A stretch of DNA of 64,000 bases from Amborella trichopoda (lineage: Eukaryota; Streptophyta; Magnoliopsida; Amborellales; Amborellaceae): contig NW_006499364.1 in assembly GCF_000471905.2 (NCBI RefSeq), positions 4,248,475-4,312,474 of the forward strand, in the 5' to 3' direction. The stretch's first letter is position 1. Each line of letters starts with the position of its first letter. Below the pieces are notes generated by a model that saw nothing but the letters and a program-made list of their open reading frames with translations, was not told the origin of the DNA and did no database searches. Of the stretch, positions 44,000 to 55,400 are shown piece after piece. Made by a program: the position numbers and the translations under genes.

Positions 44000-44861
44000 T
44001 CTTAGAGAGAGAGAGAGAGAGGGTCAAAGTTTCTGGGGAGAGATTTCCCCGTTAGAATTTCTCGGTCAAAATCTGCAGCAGTGAGGGAGCTCTTTATGGC
44101 AAGCTTCAGTGGGTTGTGGGCCTTCGCGAGGTGCTTGCGAACCTGCTGAGGCTCTCTAAGCAAGAAATAGGGTTTCTGGGGGCCTTAGCCGGTTTGCAAA
44201 GATTCCCTGCCAGAGTTTGAGTGCTCCTTTGGACGTTTTGTGGTTGAAGGGGAGGTCGTACTCTGTCAGTCCTCTAGTTATTGAAGGAGAAGGAGGAGGA
44301 ACATCATTGGGCTCACCGGGAACTGGGTAGAATTTCAGCAAGCTTGTGGCGAATTGCCAAAGTGCAGAAGCAGGAAGAAGGGAAACCTACGGGATCACAG
44401 GGAAGATTTTTGGGGATTTCTAGTGGTGTTCGCCAATTCTGGTATTGAGTGAAAGGCGGGGAAAGGCTTTTGGGTGAACAGAAGAAAGTTCCCGGTGAAG
44501 AGGGGAAATGCATGTGGGAACTCGAAGGATTGCGAGGCCATAATGATCAAGAGAAAAGGGGTCGTGGGACTACGAACGGTCACCCTCCACATGCACGGTG
44601 ACAGTCCATGCCACAAGTGTCAGGCGATGTGTCCATATTTCGAGGATCACACGTGAACAACTTGAGCACAAGCATTAACACATCTTGGTCGCGAGACGGT
44701 GATACCATCTCAGTGGGAAAACGGTGATAGTCTTCCCCTTGACTGTGGGACGGTGATACCCTGACAGTATTACACCTTGAGTGCCCACTCGACGATACGC
44801 CTTTGTGAGCGCAGTCTCTTCGCGCCGCCTAACATCCTTTGCTAGTGAAGCTTCTGGTCTA
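44000..44861 (+). other. Leader of T3 antisense ORF
   Basis: Transcribed region between the promoter and the first conserved codon; aligns inverted with T2 53230-53870 ('aactgggtagaatttcagc', 'gggaaacctacggg' style blocks). A short frame 44474-44656 is not conserved in T1. I see no gene in it. Confidence 0.5.
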
Positions 44862-45118
44862 ATGGACGATTAATTAGGTGCCATTCCAGATGTGAGGAAC
44901 TCGTGAGAAGGGGATCTTGGTACTGCTGAATTCGCCGGTGAACGCAAGGTGAGAGGTGAGCCAATCCGGCTCACCTAAGCCTTATGTGAACCAGGGTGGC
45001 CCTTGAGCGTCACCTTTGTGAGCATCCCTGTCCAGCTGGTGACAAGGGAAGAGAATGATGGAAATGTGAGTATAGAAGAAGGGTTAGGCCTTCTTCATTG
45101 CCTCCACCGAAACGTAGC
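44862..45118 (+). pseudogene. Antisense ORF of T3, N-terminal part
   Basis: The ATG at 44862 corresponds to the T1 start. Successive blocks match T1: IPDVRNS, GTAEFAGER, ALCEPGWPLSVTFV, DGNVSIEEG and LHCLHRNVA (T1: IPNVKNL, GTSEFTGES, ALCKPKWPLSVMFV, DGNVSIEEG, FHCMHQNVA). Three in-frame stops are present. It breaks off at the T2 LTR (45119) and resumes at 59054. The stretch precedes the PMD core. Confidence 0.7.
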
Positions 45119-47645
45119 TGTTGGAAAGTATTTTCCATCAACACGGGTCCCCCGCTCAATAAAGGCCTAGCAAACAGTGGAAATTCCAACAGTCTCATAA
45201 TAGGCCCAAAACTGGCCAAGATCTTCATGAGGTCTCTCAAAATTGTCCTACCAAGTTTTGTCGCATTTCAACATGTCTAAGGCAGTGCAAACTGAGAAAG
45301 AGTTCCAGCAAAATCGGCCTCTAGCACCCTAAAACAAACCCTATAACTAGAGATACTTTTTTGGTGTCACAATTTGTTGTGGGACCACCACCATTGGAAC
45401 CGACACAATTCAAAACCCCTAGGGGTCAAATTTCAGCTTGAACAGACACTCTAGGTAGAAGTTATAGGCAAAAGAGTGAAACAGGAGGGACCACATGCTA
45501 TTCCCGTGCAGCCACCCTGTAATTCCACACCATGAAAGACACAGTCATGACCAGTGAATTTCGACGCTCATATCTCACCCGTCACAAGTCAAATCATGCT
45601 TAAATTTGGAGAGCATGTTCGTTTAGTCAAGACGAGCGATTCGATATGTGGCACGCCCCGTGACAACAACCGAGCGTAAAAAAAAGCTAGAGAGAAGTTG
45701 TTGATCCGTGAAGAAAGTGCAAGATATTAAGTAGCATCGTGTGTCACTCAAACAACTGGATCACGCCGCTCGCGAGCCCAATTGACGCGAGACTAATTCC
45801 ATTGTGGGCGTAAGGTCTCGAGCTATCATTGTCTCGAACCCCGTACATGATGAACGCTCGGATTCTGAACAAGAAGCTGACGAAGCAACTACAAATTCCA
45901 TCGTTGGAATTCCAGATTCAGACCAAAGTTCTAAAGCTGCAAAGTCTTCATTCGTGCACAGAATCGAGCTGCGTTTGTTTTTCAGCAATCATAATGGCAT
46001 GCTCAGTGTAGTTTAGCAAACAAATCTTCGAAAAAATCAAGAAACGAGTAAACTTTTGATCCGAAGTTTCAAGAACCACTCAAATTTCAAGTCATAATAG
46101 TCCCTGTGTTGCCCTACAAGAAAACAATCATCTTACGATCAACCGAGCATCAGAACAACCCCAGATCATCCATGCAAGATCGCGCAAGTTCTTGGGCAAC
46201 ACAGGCTCTATTATGAAATTCCATGAATTGTTAAGAAGGGCAAATCTGTCATTTTGCACCCTATTTTCTAATTTCTTTTAATTCAATTTAATCTTAATTT
46301 CCAGCAATTAAGGTTACTTTTGATCATCCACTCACGTTTGGGTCAAATTCTATATATACGTACTAGCATTGTACGTAGAAAAGGACACACACACACAGGA
46401 TCCATCTCCTTGCAAAAGAGAGTTTTTGCTGAAAATAATTTCTCTTTCTTCCCACTATTGTGTCACGCTTGAAGAGAGATAGTGAAGTGAGAGAAACTTT
46501 GGATCGGTACCCTTAGGTTCGAGGTAAACCTTCTCTCTCTTCCTTTTTTCTTTTCTTCTCTCTCCTATTTTCTCTCTCTTCTCTTTCTTCTTCTTCTTCC
46601 CCATTTGAGCTCTCCTCAGAGGCCATGCATGGCAGTAGCAGTGTTGTGCATGTCTCTCTGGTAGCCTCACCGGTCATGCATGGCGATGGCAGTTCCATGC
46701 ACACGTCTCTTTCTCCCTCTCTTCTATCTCTTTCGCGAGGCCTACAGACGGTGTTGCTCATCGCTGTCTGTAGACGTATCCTAAGCGCCTCAACGAAGGA
46801 CGTGGGTAACAACGCCTATCGTCTCTCGCACGAGTTTCACCTATCGCGTGACCATTACAGAAGACAATACCCATCATCATCCGAAAAGGGTCGAGGCAAT
46901 ACTCGTCGTCGCGAGCTGGCTTCTTCCACACTTCCCTACGCCCATCGTCGTTTGCCCTACGAGAAGTCATCGATGCGAGACCTATGAGCAGCTATCGTTG
47001 TGCACTCGTTAGGAGCCATCACTGTTCGCTAAGGACATGTCGCCTCCTTAGGCTGCCAACGGCGATGCCCATTGCCATCTGAATTCTTCCTCCCTCCACC
47101 TTCTCTCAATCTTCTCTTCATCGTTTTCTCTTCTAACTTGACTGAGGGTAGATCTAGCTTAGCAGACCATGCTTGTCTTGTTACCACTCCGAGTCGATAA
47201 TTGTCCTGACGTCGTACCAACTTTGCCTCTCTGTCGAGTTTTTCTTCTATTTTCTATCTTTATCTAAAACTTTACTTTTCATCATGCTCTCACATGATCG
47301 TACATTGCCCTAAGACAAGGGTGCTTCTCCTTGACCCACTTGTCTTATAAATTTACCATAAAAGTGTTATGTAGAAAACAAGAGGATTACAGGTCAAGGG
47401 AGGCGATTCTGAACCAGCTAAAGCAACTGGGGGGCTTTCTTCGTAATTTAAGAGGGTGCCCATGCGAGCCAACCCGAGTAAGTCCTAAACCCACCTTAAA
47501 TTCCTCTCTCATCGGTTGGTATACCTGCCCTTGCTCTCGAGTAAGGTTTTGAGAGGGCGATCTCAAACGTAGGGTTAACCAGAAACCCAAGGAACGTGCC
47601 CCCAGATCATATAGATCAGAAAGGCGAGATCGAGGCACCTACCTA
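45119..47645 (+). mobile_element. T2 5' LTR
   Basis: Starts TGTTGGAAAGTATTTTCC; ends around gagatcgaggcacctaccta, three bases before the primer site. TATATATA at 46351-46358 follows the 'cacgtttgggtcaaattc' block. Downstream are the pyrimidine tract (46530-46610) and 'catgcatggcgatggcag' repeats, then the conserved 3' block 'gggaggcgattctgaaccag'. Short frames inside are not genes. Confidence 0.85.
46351..46358 (+). promoter_or_regulatory. TATA box of T2 5' LTR
   Basis: TATATATA about 1.23 kb into the LTR, followed by cgtactagcattgtacg. The 3' LTR has TATATATA at 57709-57716 in the same context. It would drive the genomic transcript. Confidence 0.6.
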
Positions 47646-47648
47646 GCT

Positions 47649-47667
47649 TAGTGACTCCACTGGGGAC
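47649..47667 (+). other. Primer binding site, tRNA-Arg type (T2)
   Basis: TAGTGACTCCACTGGGGAC, differing only by transitions (G to A, C to T) from TGGCGACTCCGCTGGGGAC as I recall it for Tat/Ogre elements. It lies right after the LTR end. Confidence 0.75.
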
Positions 47668-49270
47668 TTATTACCCCTTAGTCGGTTCATTCTTGTTTGA
47701 CTAGTATCCTCTTTTACTTTCTACACTTATTTCTATGGCATCTGGGTTGTTCAACTTGTTTATAAAGGTCGGGGATTTCCTTATCCCCGTACTCATGGTT
47801 GTTCCGAGGTAGCAAGCTGCTCAAGCCTCCTTCCCCACCCTCCTTCTGAGTTGAGACTCACGATCCGGCTCCCAGGCGCTCACCTAGATCGATGCGAGAG
47901 GGGACTTAAAGGTCCCTGTCTCCCAGCTTTCTAGCCCTAGTGGACTCTCCACCAAGGCCCCTTGCATGGTTACGACACCTTCTGCCGCACAATCTGCTAC
48001 TGACAAGTCTACTGCCCGTCATATTGCTGAGGCATGCCGGAAGGCTGCCCCCATCACTCTTGTGAAAGGCGAGCAAGTTGTCGTCGCTCCCCAGGTTTGC
48101 CGAAAGGCAACCCCTTATGCTCCTTCATCACCCCGAACCTCCACACCTGAAGAGCCAGCACGTAGGGGTGAAGGTCCTGAGATCTCCACCCCTCCCACAC
48201 ACCCAAAGGATCATGGTTCATCCACTCGAGCTGCACCTCAGGACAACCCTCACATTGCCTTGAGCTTTCATCCAGGGTTAGGCATTCTCGTTTCAAACCC
48301 TTGCATGAACCATGCATTTGCTTTCCACAACCTAGGGCAGCGCTAGCTCTACGCCACCTTGAGCACATCACGGTCGATCACTCCATCCTCCCTCCCAGCA
48401 CACACAGCTTCACCCTGTGAGGGGTGGGCTTCTGCCTCACCCCTCATTGACACAAACTCATGGGTCTCGACCACCTCAGGTCGGACTCATTGATCGAGCC
48501 CGGGTCGACCCCCAGGTCACTCGGATGGCTAACTCTAATGGTGCACATGCGCCATCTTGGCGGGTTCCTTCCCAACCTCAACTCAGGCAGAGTCATGAAC
48601 CAATTCCTTCCTCTGTCGCTCTCCCGACACCAGGCAAACACCTTGAGCCTTGATACTCGAAGGTCTTCCCTAAGAGTACTATCTTGAGCCAGCCTCAAGT
48701 CAGTCATGCACGTGTACCCCACAAAGGAACTCGAGGAAACGACCTGATGTCAGATAGAGGCCTCCGGCCTCCAAAGAAAATACCTAGGCTGCCTTCCATC
48801 CTTGGACCCCACTCGCTGTTCTAGCTCATAGACACGACCCTTGCATGTTTGAAGAAGGCAAGGCAGTTCGGGTCTCAGGCTCGGTTCTAGAGTGAAGTCC
48901 ACAGCCGTCTTAGGGTTAAGCAAGAAAGAGGTCTTCAGATCCTGACCAAAGAAACCTCCAGGGCAGTCGAGGTCACCAGCTTTGATGACCTTCTGCCTTG
49001 TAACCCCTTCTTCCCTCTCAAAAATCAAGAGCCTGACCAATTCCAAGAGTATTGATGGGTCATCACTACTCAAAAGCCACGGTCCTAAGACCATCAAGAA
49101 CCAGTCCTCACGAGATCGGCATATAAGGCTCGGGTCCAGTTGGGGCAGGCTGAACCCCTCCAGACCGACTTTCCAGCCCCACCCGCTGACCACGGTAGTC
49201 CACTGTCCTGCCAGGTTCTGACCCTCCAGAAGAGACTGTCAGTGTTATGGTGATCAATGACCCGGACGAT
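47668..49270 (+). other. T2 leader / first ORF region
   Basis: Between the primer site and the recognisable gag. A 126-codon frame (47966-48346) is Pro/Ser/Thr/Ala-rich and shows no known domain; another (48417-48653) is similar in composition. They may be the decayed N-terminal extension of gag or an extra ORF. I cannot assign a product. Confidence 0.4.
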
Positions 49271-49279
49271 GCTCAGGAG

Positions 49280-50070
49280 GAGTGGATAAACAAGTTATGG
49301 AAATGATGCAAGCAATTCTTGGAAAGATGGAATGCCTAGAGGCCTGCAAGTCCCCTCCTTTGACTGATTCCCCTCCTGGTGAGGGCACAGTTTCCAGGAA
49401 AACTCTTCCATCAGCCTCCCAAGACAGTTCTACCTCCCGCGGGTCTCTCAAACTGACATAGATGCTATGGTGACCCATAGCCTCGAGAACAAGGTCCAGG
49501 CATGCAGGAGATGCCGCTTTATCAAAAGCCGTACCCTTCGTACATAGACCGAGTACCCTTCCCTCTAAACTATCAAAAGGGGAAGCTCCCCTGTTCAATG
49601 GTACTACGTCTCCACATCAGCATATTGCTCACTTTCAGGCGGTCTGTCAAGAGACGGCAACTGAAGGATGACTCCTCCGCCGTCAGTTCGTCAAAACTCT
49701 TGAAGGGTCAGCCTTCCAATGGTATGATCAACTACATCCCAATTCAGTACACACATGGCAAGAGATGGAGCAGTTGTTCTAACAATGCTTCTATGAAGTT
49801 GAAAGGAACGGGGAGACCATCAAACTCCTCACCCTGATGCAAGACCCTGGTGAGCTGGTTGATAAGTTCATCACCTGCTGGAGAGAGTTGGGGACCTTCC
49901 ATGCCACTCCCATGATCAAGAAGGAAACGGTCCAGACCTGCATAAGGAACATGCTCTCTAAGATCGCTCTACATGGCGAGGCATCCAATCCACCCTCCAT
50001 GTCAGAGCTCATCTCCAAGGCAGTTCACATTGAGGGATTATTCAAGCATCACGGCAACCCTCGTTAGCAA
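49280..50070 (+). pseudogene. T2 gag, capsid part
   Basis: Reading across frameshifts: VMEMMQAILGKMECLEACK (coiled N-terminus), then MPLYQKPYPSYIDRVPFPLN, then EGSAFQWYDQLHPNS and WQEMEQLF, and the open frame 49837-50067 with DPGELVDKFITCWREL and KIALHGEASNPPSMSELISK. This is the retrotransposon gag family pattern of Tat/Athila-type elements (PYP..ID..PFP, G.A..WY..L, E....FI..WR). It would form the particle shell. At least two frameshifts and one stop (after MEQLF). Confidence 0.8.
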
Positions 50071-50209
50071 CCTGCCAGCTCTAACTCTTGCTCCAACAGT
50101 CGAGGTAGTAATCAGCATGACCGTCACCGTGGCCGTCACCAAAGGCACGGTTCCTCAAACCCTGGTCCTTTCCAAGGCACAGGCATCTCCGACTGGGGGC
50201 AAGCAGTAG

Positions 50210-50960
50210 TCCTACAACAGTGTCCCACCTCCTAAAAATTCTAAGCGAAACGATTACTGGGTCCAGCACCAGAATAAGGTTTACCCCTTCAACACAAAGT
50301 GGATGCCTACACTACTTGAATTGTTGCTAGAACATAACATGATACAGTTGCCGGAGGACAATACTGCGGAGTCGGCTGGCTATGAAGCAAATGAGAAGCA
50401 CTACGCTTATCACAGGAGGGTATGCCACCCCACTTACGACTGCTATAAGCTCAACGACACGATCGTAGCCCTTATCAACAAGGGTCAGTTAAAGCTCGAA
50501 GAGTTGAAAAGAGCGTTCGGAGAAACTGAAGTTTCTCACATTGTCACGATCCAAGAGGACGATGGGGCACCTGCTATCCATTGTGCATTTTTCTCCATTT
50601 GTCTCCAACCTAGAACCTCTAGTGTGCGTTTCACCAGATATGAGGCCATGATGTCAGCGAATGCACTGGCTTCCACAAGCTCTAGGCAGAAAAGATGCAG
50701 CAATGTCAAGAAGTTCAAGGTAACCAAGAAGGACACCCTCGAGTCCCTCTTCCGCATGAGCAAGAAAACCCTTTGATGCCAGGCCAAGGAAGAACTGAGC
50801 TAAACCCTCTCCAGGCCCTCTTCAAGGCAATGCTCCAACAAGGCCATGTCACTCTCAAGCCTGTCAGGCAGCCGAGACGTCTTGCCCTGGGCACGAAAAA
50901 GCTCTGGTGCCCATACCACCAAGTATGGGGCCACGATCTCACTGAATGCTTTGGGGTTTG
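50210..50960 (+). pseudogene. T2 gag C-terminus with HxC-type knuckles
   Basis: 50303-50776 (157 codons) contains HYAYHRRVCHPTYDCYKLND then LINKGQLKLEEL, the CxYHRxxGHxTxxCxxL pattern of Tat-type gag with the first Cys lost to Tyr... A second copy, LWCPYHQVWGHDLTECFGV (about 50905-50961), follows in another frame and keeps all of C-H-H-C. Two such knuckles in tandem are usual in this lineage. They bind nucleic acid. Confidence 0.75.
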
Positions 50961-51829
50961 AAGCTATAAGCACAGATAAAGTCCAGCAAGGCCGCATCGT
51001 TTTGTGGTTCTCCCAAAACGTGTCAAGGATGTCGCTTCGTTCTAAAGGAAGCCACACTATTCGCCCCTCCTGAGTATATGTCGGATCCTTCAGAGCCTTC
51101 GACCTCTCAGCCCCTAAAAGTTTACCATGGGTAGAGTAGGCTCAAATCCTTGAAACATGAGGATGTCAACCAAGTAAGGGCTACTTGTCAGTCTGATTGG
51201 GCGGTCCAGACACCCCCTCAAGGATCCCAAAGGAGACGGCAAGCACCTAGGTCGGCCCACCGAAGGAATCATCCTCCTCAGCCACTAGTCAAGGAAGAAT
51301 TCCTCAAGCACCTTCCTCTAATGCCAACCTTGGAAGACTTTATCCCAGGAACAACTCCCCTCGTCCTTTCGTCCAATAAGGCAGACATCCCATGTCATCA
51401 ACAGCTTGAGATTCCCCCAACATGGATGACGACACTAAAATCACCCCACGATGGTCAAGCCATGGGTAAGACCTAAAATATCCCTTGAGCACGTCCAACT
51501 CCGGCAACGACGTAAAAAGCCACCAAGAACATTCTAACTCTTCTTCTCCTCCCTCCTCTTCTATTTTCTCCATAGGTGCAGCTTGACAGTGCTCATACTT
51601 CGACACTCTAAACAAAGAGTTTGGAGACACTATCCTCATCCAGCCACAACAAGAGCGCCTTTGAGAGATGCTGGCTCAGGCAGCTGGATTCTTGACAGCC
51701 GCCGATGCCTGTCAACTCGAGCATAGATTGAGTCATCTTCAGGCTCCTGTTCCAAAGAGGCCTCTCACATGGTGTAAATCTTGGAAGTACCAGCCGGCGC
51801 GGGGCAAATGGGTCTAAGATCGCGAAAGA
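50961..51829 (+). other. T2 post-gag remnant
   Basis: Sequence between gag and the duplicated leader segment. Short frames (51150-51476, 51781-52008) show no protease or RT motif. The protease, RT, RNase H and most of integrase that should follow gag are absent, so a deletion or recombination joint must lie between here and 52205. Confidence 0.5.
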
Positions 51830-52195
51830 AGCTACAACCCATACCTCAAAAGCTCAAAGCCCTCAAGTTTCTTGATCCTCTGCTTTCCCCTAAACCTCAA
51901 CCTCAAACCTCTGCAAATCCTGCTAAGGCCCCGAGAAGCCTTGTTCCTTGCTCAGAAATCCTCGGCACTTCCCAAAAAGGCTCACAATCAAGCCACAAAG
52001 CTTCGTGACCTCTTGAAGCTCGCTAGAAAAGCTCATAACCGTCTGTCTCTGCAAATTTTGGTCGGGAAGTTCTTGCCGAAAAACGTTCACCAAAAGTTTT
52101 GGCTCTCTCTCTCTCTCTAAAATCCCTTCTACTATTTTACCCTTCAATTAAATAGTAAAGTGGGGTTTTTCCCCCTTATATACCTAGCAAAACCT
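51830..52195 (-). repeat. Extra copy of antisense leader and promoter (T2)
   Basis: Aligns in the same orientation with 53690-53950: shared agaagccttgttccttgctca / gaagccctcttccttgctca, 'tttggctctctctctctc', a ttttaccc pyrimidine block, then the minus-strand TATATAAG (52175-52182) with GGGGGAAAAACCCC. It ends just upstream of the integrase tail, so the same promoter segment lies on both sides of that tail. Confidence 0.7.
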
Positions 52196-52204
52196 CGAGC
52201 TCAA

Positions 52205-52457
52205 TCAAGGAAGAATGTAGAGAGACTTTGACAATTCGGTTAAGGTTCGCTCATTCGCTCGTGGGGATCTGGTCCTAGCAGTTAAGAGACCGATTGTCAT
52301 GCGCGGGCACTGCAGAGGAAAATTCTAGCCCAAATGGGAAGGTCCACTCATAGTAAAAAAATTCATGTCAAACGGGGCCTATGTACTGGCAAACTTGGAT
52401 GGAGGAGAGGTGATGCCCCCTATCAATGAACGATACCTGAAGAAGTATTATCCTTGA
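52205..52457 (+). pseudogene. T2 integrase C-terminal tail
   Basis: Reading from about 52225: NSVKVRSFARGDLVLAVKRP, then PKWEGPLIVKKFMSNGAYVL and PPINERYLKKYYP-stop at 52457. This is the conserved end of Tat/Ogre integrase (R.F..GDLVL, KWEGP, NGAY.L, .PIN..YLKKYYP). It is a plus-strand remnant that fixes the direction of the element and the end of pol. The catalytic core is deleted. Confidence 0.85.
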
Positions 52458-52559
52458 CATATCCCTAAAAAGGCAGTATGTGCAGCAAGAAAAAGAGGGA
52501 AATGAAGCAAGAAAGAACACCAAGCCATCTTAAAAGAAGTTCATTTTTTTCATTGCATT

Positions 52560-53200
52560 AAAAAAGAGTTACAAGTTACAATCAAAGGCCCATTAGTAGG
52601 GAAGTTACAAAGCTCTTGCGTTTGAAGACGACTACAGACCAAAAAGAAACACTCTCCTCACGAAGAAAAAGCAAACCCACGAAAGAAATGTCTTCCTCAT
52701 GAGGAAAGCAAAACAAGTTGAAGAAATTAGCTTTAATGCCACCAAAGAGGATGGGTACAGGCCAAAAGAATGTGCCAACTATTTCCAAGTCAGCTTCAAT
52801 TCATCTAATGAAGCGTGGTTGGCTTCCAAGGGACCGGCCCACGAAGAAACAACATGGACTTCACGGTTGCGCTATAAGATTTGGCTTCCCACAAACCGCA
52901 GCGGCACAGCCTTCTCGTTTGCCATCACTCTTGACCCCCACGAGGCATCGTCGTCCATGATCATCACCGCATGTGACTCAACACCATGCGTAGCAATCGT
53001 TGTGCACAACACAATGCCATGTTCTACCATCACCACGAGAAAACCAACGTTGCGCGAGACCATCACCGCGACCAGCATACTCCTGAACACGGCTATCATC
53101 GTACGTGGTCTAGGGATGCGTGAAGGCAGCGTCGCATACGACTTAATGATGTGCATGTCCTTGTCATACCTCAGTTTCCACCATCCCTAATTTCCAGAAG
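52560..53200 (-). pseudogene. Possible remnant of T2 antisense ORF
   Basis: By position this interval, between the integrase end and the antisense leader, should hold the antisense ORF; only 640 bases remain of about 3.5 kb in T1. Open frames on both strands (plus 52699-53190; minus 53156-52872) show no PMD block that I can recognise. It may be the ORF's edges after an internal deletion, or unrelated sequence. Confidence 0.3.
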
Positions 53201-53944
53201 GCATTAACCCTTCTGCTTCCTTGGTTTCCCCAGCTACCTATCCACGGCGACCGTCCACCTTCTCACGACCTTTCATCCCCTTCGCAACCCTTCGAATTTA
53301 GCATGAAACACTCCTCCATCAGCCAAAAAATCCCGTTTGACCCTATTCTTTTTCCTACGGGCATTTCTCCTCTCTGCCGAGAATCCACTTCCGACCACCA
53401 GAAAACCCTACCCCACCATCTACTGGTTATTGGAGTTAGAATAAAACAATTGAAAGTCCCCAGAAGACTACTCTGCAACCCTGCGGGTCTTCCCTTCTCC
53501 CTGGTTTCCCACTTCAGCAGTTCACCAAAGCTCACCAGAATTCCACTGAGTTTTTGGTGAGCCCAATGTAGCCCCTTCGCTTTCTTCTCCATTAACTAGA
53601 GGACTGACGGAGCCCTCTGAACTCTTTGAGACCTCCTCAGTAGCAAAACGATTGGAGGAGAACTCGAACCCCTGCAGGGCACCTTTATAAATCCCTCTAA
53701 GACCTTGGGAAGCCCTCTTCCTTGCTCAGAAAGCTTCGACGCTGATCGAAAAATGTTCACATTCACCCTATGAAGCTTTGCACTTCCTTAAGCTCGCCAT
53801 AAAAACATCTAAGGGCTTGCCTTTGCAAGTTTTAGCTAGAACGTTTCTACTGGAAAATCCCTTGCCAAAGGCTTTGGCTCTCTCTCTCTCTAAAAACTGT
53901 TTTACCCTTCGGTAAAATGGTGAATGGTTTTCCCCCTTTTATAC
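53200..53944 (-). promoter_or_regulatory. T2 antisense leader and promoter
   Basis: Minus strand TATAAAAG at 53937-53944, then GGGGGAAAACC, then the hairpin TTTTACC-cttc-GGTAAAA (plus-strand 53900-53917), then a (GA)n run. The leader 53210-53880 aligns with T1 19700-20200. With most of its ORF gone, the promoter has little left to express. Confidence 0.6.
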
Positions 53945-54084
53945 CCAGAGATGCCGCAAATTGCCCTCGACAAACATGCAATGACATTTCAGTTCCTAGT
54001 TCCTGAGGGCAGTAAGACCAGGCCGGGTCGGGTCAAGCTCGAGAGCCAAAAAGGCCATCGCCACAAGCTTCATTCAAAGGTCAG

Positions 54085-54300
54085 CATTGTGTGCTCCGTC
54101 AGCGAACTATCGCCGTGCACCTCATCTGGTGGTTATCGCCGCACACCTCGTTAAGGGGCCATCGATGCACGCCTCATCAAGGGGTCATCGTTGCATGCCT
54201 CATCAAGAGGTCATCCTCGTGCGTTTCGTCGGGAGCTACTGTCACGGGCTTCACTAAGGGGCTAATGTCGCGTGCGCCATCTGACACTTAGTGCCACGTG
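54085..54300. repeat. ~26-29-bp repeats (T2 3' UTR)
   Basis: Units such as atcgttgcatgcctcatcaag and atcgatgcacgcctcatcaag repeat seven or eight times, with step about 27. They are inverted relatives of T3 43620-43850. Confidence 0.75.
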
Positions 54301-54464
54301 CATGCCGTGGCACTCTCAGACGAACCATCGTCCTATACTCTCAAGAAGTTCATCCCCTGCACCACAACCTCACTCCTCAGGAAGTCTAGCCTACAGTGAT
54401 GTCTCTACTCCACATGGAGTCACAATCCCTCACCACACCACGGTCCATGCTGCATGACCTTAAA

Positions 54465-55085
54465 CTATACAGCCGAGGTCTAGTTGCATGACCTTAGACT
54501 GCAAGGTCCAAACTATATGACCATAAACTGTAGCAGTAGTCTAGTTGCATGACCTTAAACTGCATAGTCCTCGTTTCATGACTCTAAACTATAGTGAAGG
54601 TCTAGTTGCACAACCTTAAACTGCAAGGTCCAAACTATATGACCATAAACTGTAGCAGTGGTCTAATTGCACGACCTTAAACTACATAGTCATGTTTTCA
54701 TGACTCTAAACTGTACTGAAGGTCTAGTTGCACGACCTTAAACTGCATGGTCTAAATTATATGAACTTAAACTGTAGTGGTGGTCAAGTTGCATGACCTT
54801 AAATTGCATAGTCCTCATTTCATGACTCTAAACTGTAGCGAAGGTCTAATTGCATGGCCTTAAACTGCAAGGTCCAAACTCTATGACCTTAAACTATAGT
54901 GGTGGTCTAGTTGCATGACCTTAAACTGTATAGCCATCGTTTCATAACTCTAAACTGTAATGAAGGTCTAGTTGCACAATGTTAAACTGCATGGTCCAAA
55001 TTATATTACCTTAAATTGTAGCGGTGGCCTAATTGCATGACCTTAAACTGCATGGTTCTAGTTGCATGACTTTAAACTGCATAAT
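54465..55085. repeat. Satellite with 61-bp units in 122-bp dimers (T2 3' UTR)
   Basis: ctagttgcatgaccttaaactg (or close variants) begins near 54480, 54541, 54602, 54662, 54723, 54784, 54846, 54907, 54968 and 55030, a step of 61. Alternate units differ: one continues with ggtccaaactatatgacc, the next with agtcctcgtttcatgactc, giving a 122-bp higher-order dimer. Each 61-bp unit is itself two ~30-bp halves, each carrying a catgaccttaaactg-like core. About ten units. Confidence 0.9.
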
Positions 55086-55189
55086 CAGAGTCCAAGCTAT
55101 ACGACCTTAAACTATAGTGCATATCCTGACTGTATGATGTTAAACTGCTTCGCCTAGGTTCAGGAGGCATGACCTTAAATATGCCCCCA

Positions 55190-55400
55190 CACATGTGCAC
55201 ATGCCCTTTACGTGTATCTTCATGCATATCTTCCCTAACCGACCCATTCGTGTGTGCACTCCACCTCCATTTCCTCCCCGGTGAGTCTACATACTCGCAC
55301 ACATGCCCTTTACATGCATCTTCGAGCGCGTCTTCCCTAACCGGGCCATTCATGTGCATGCACCACCTTCACCATCATTACCATCCTTTCCCTCAGTGGG
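55190..55400. repeat. Direct duplication of 'ACATGCCCTTTACATGCATCTTC' block
   Basis: Two copies about 110-125 bp apart (near 55198 and 55302), each with cacatgccctttac, 'cgtcttccctaacc' and 'catgtgcatgcacc'. T1 (21535) has one copy and T3 has two inverted (42290-42510). Confidence 0.7.

Noticed and set aside
44474..44656. 60-codon frame as the true start of the T3 antisense protein
   Set aside because: It is in the leader, is not conserved in T1, and the aligned part begins at 44862.
54465..55085. Regularly spaced repeats resembling a CRISPR array
   Set aside because: Alternate 'spacers' are themselves repeated in a 122-bp dimer, the context is a plant retrotransposon, and there are no cas genes; it is a satellite.
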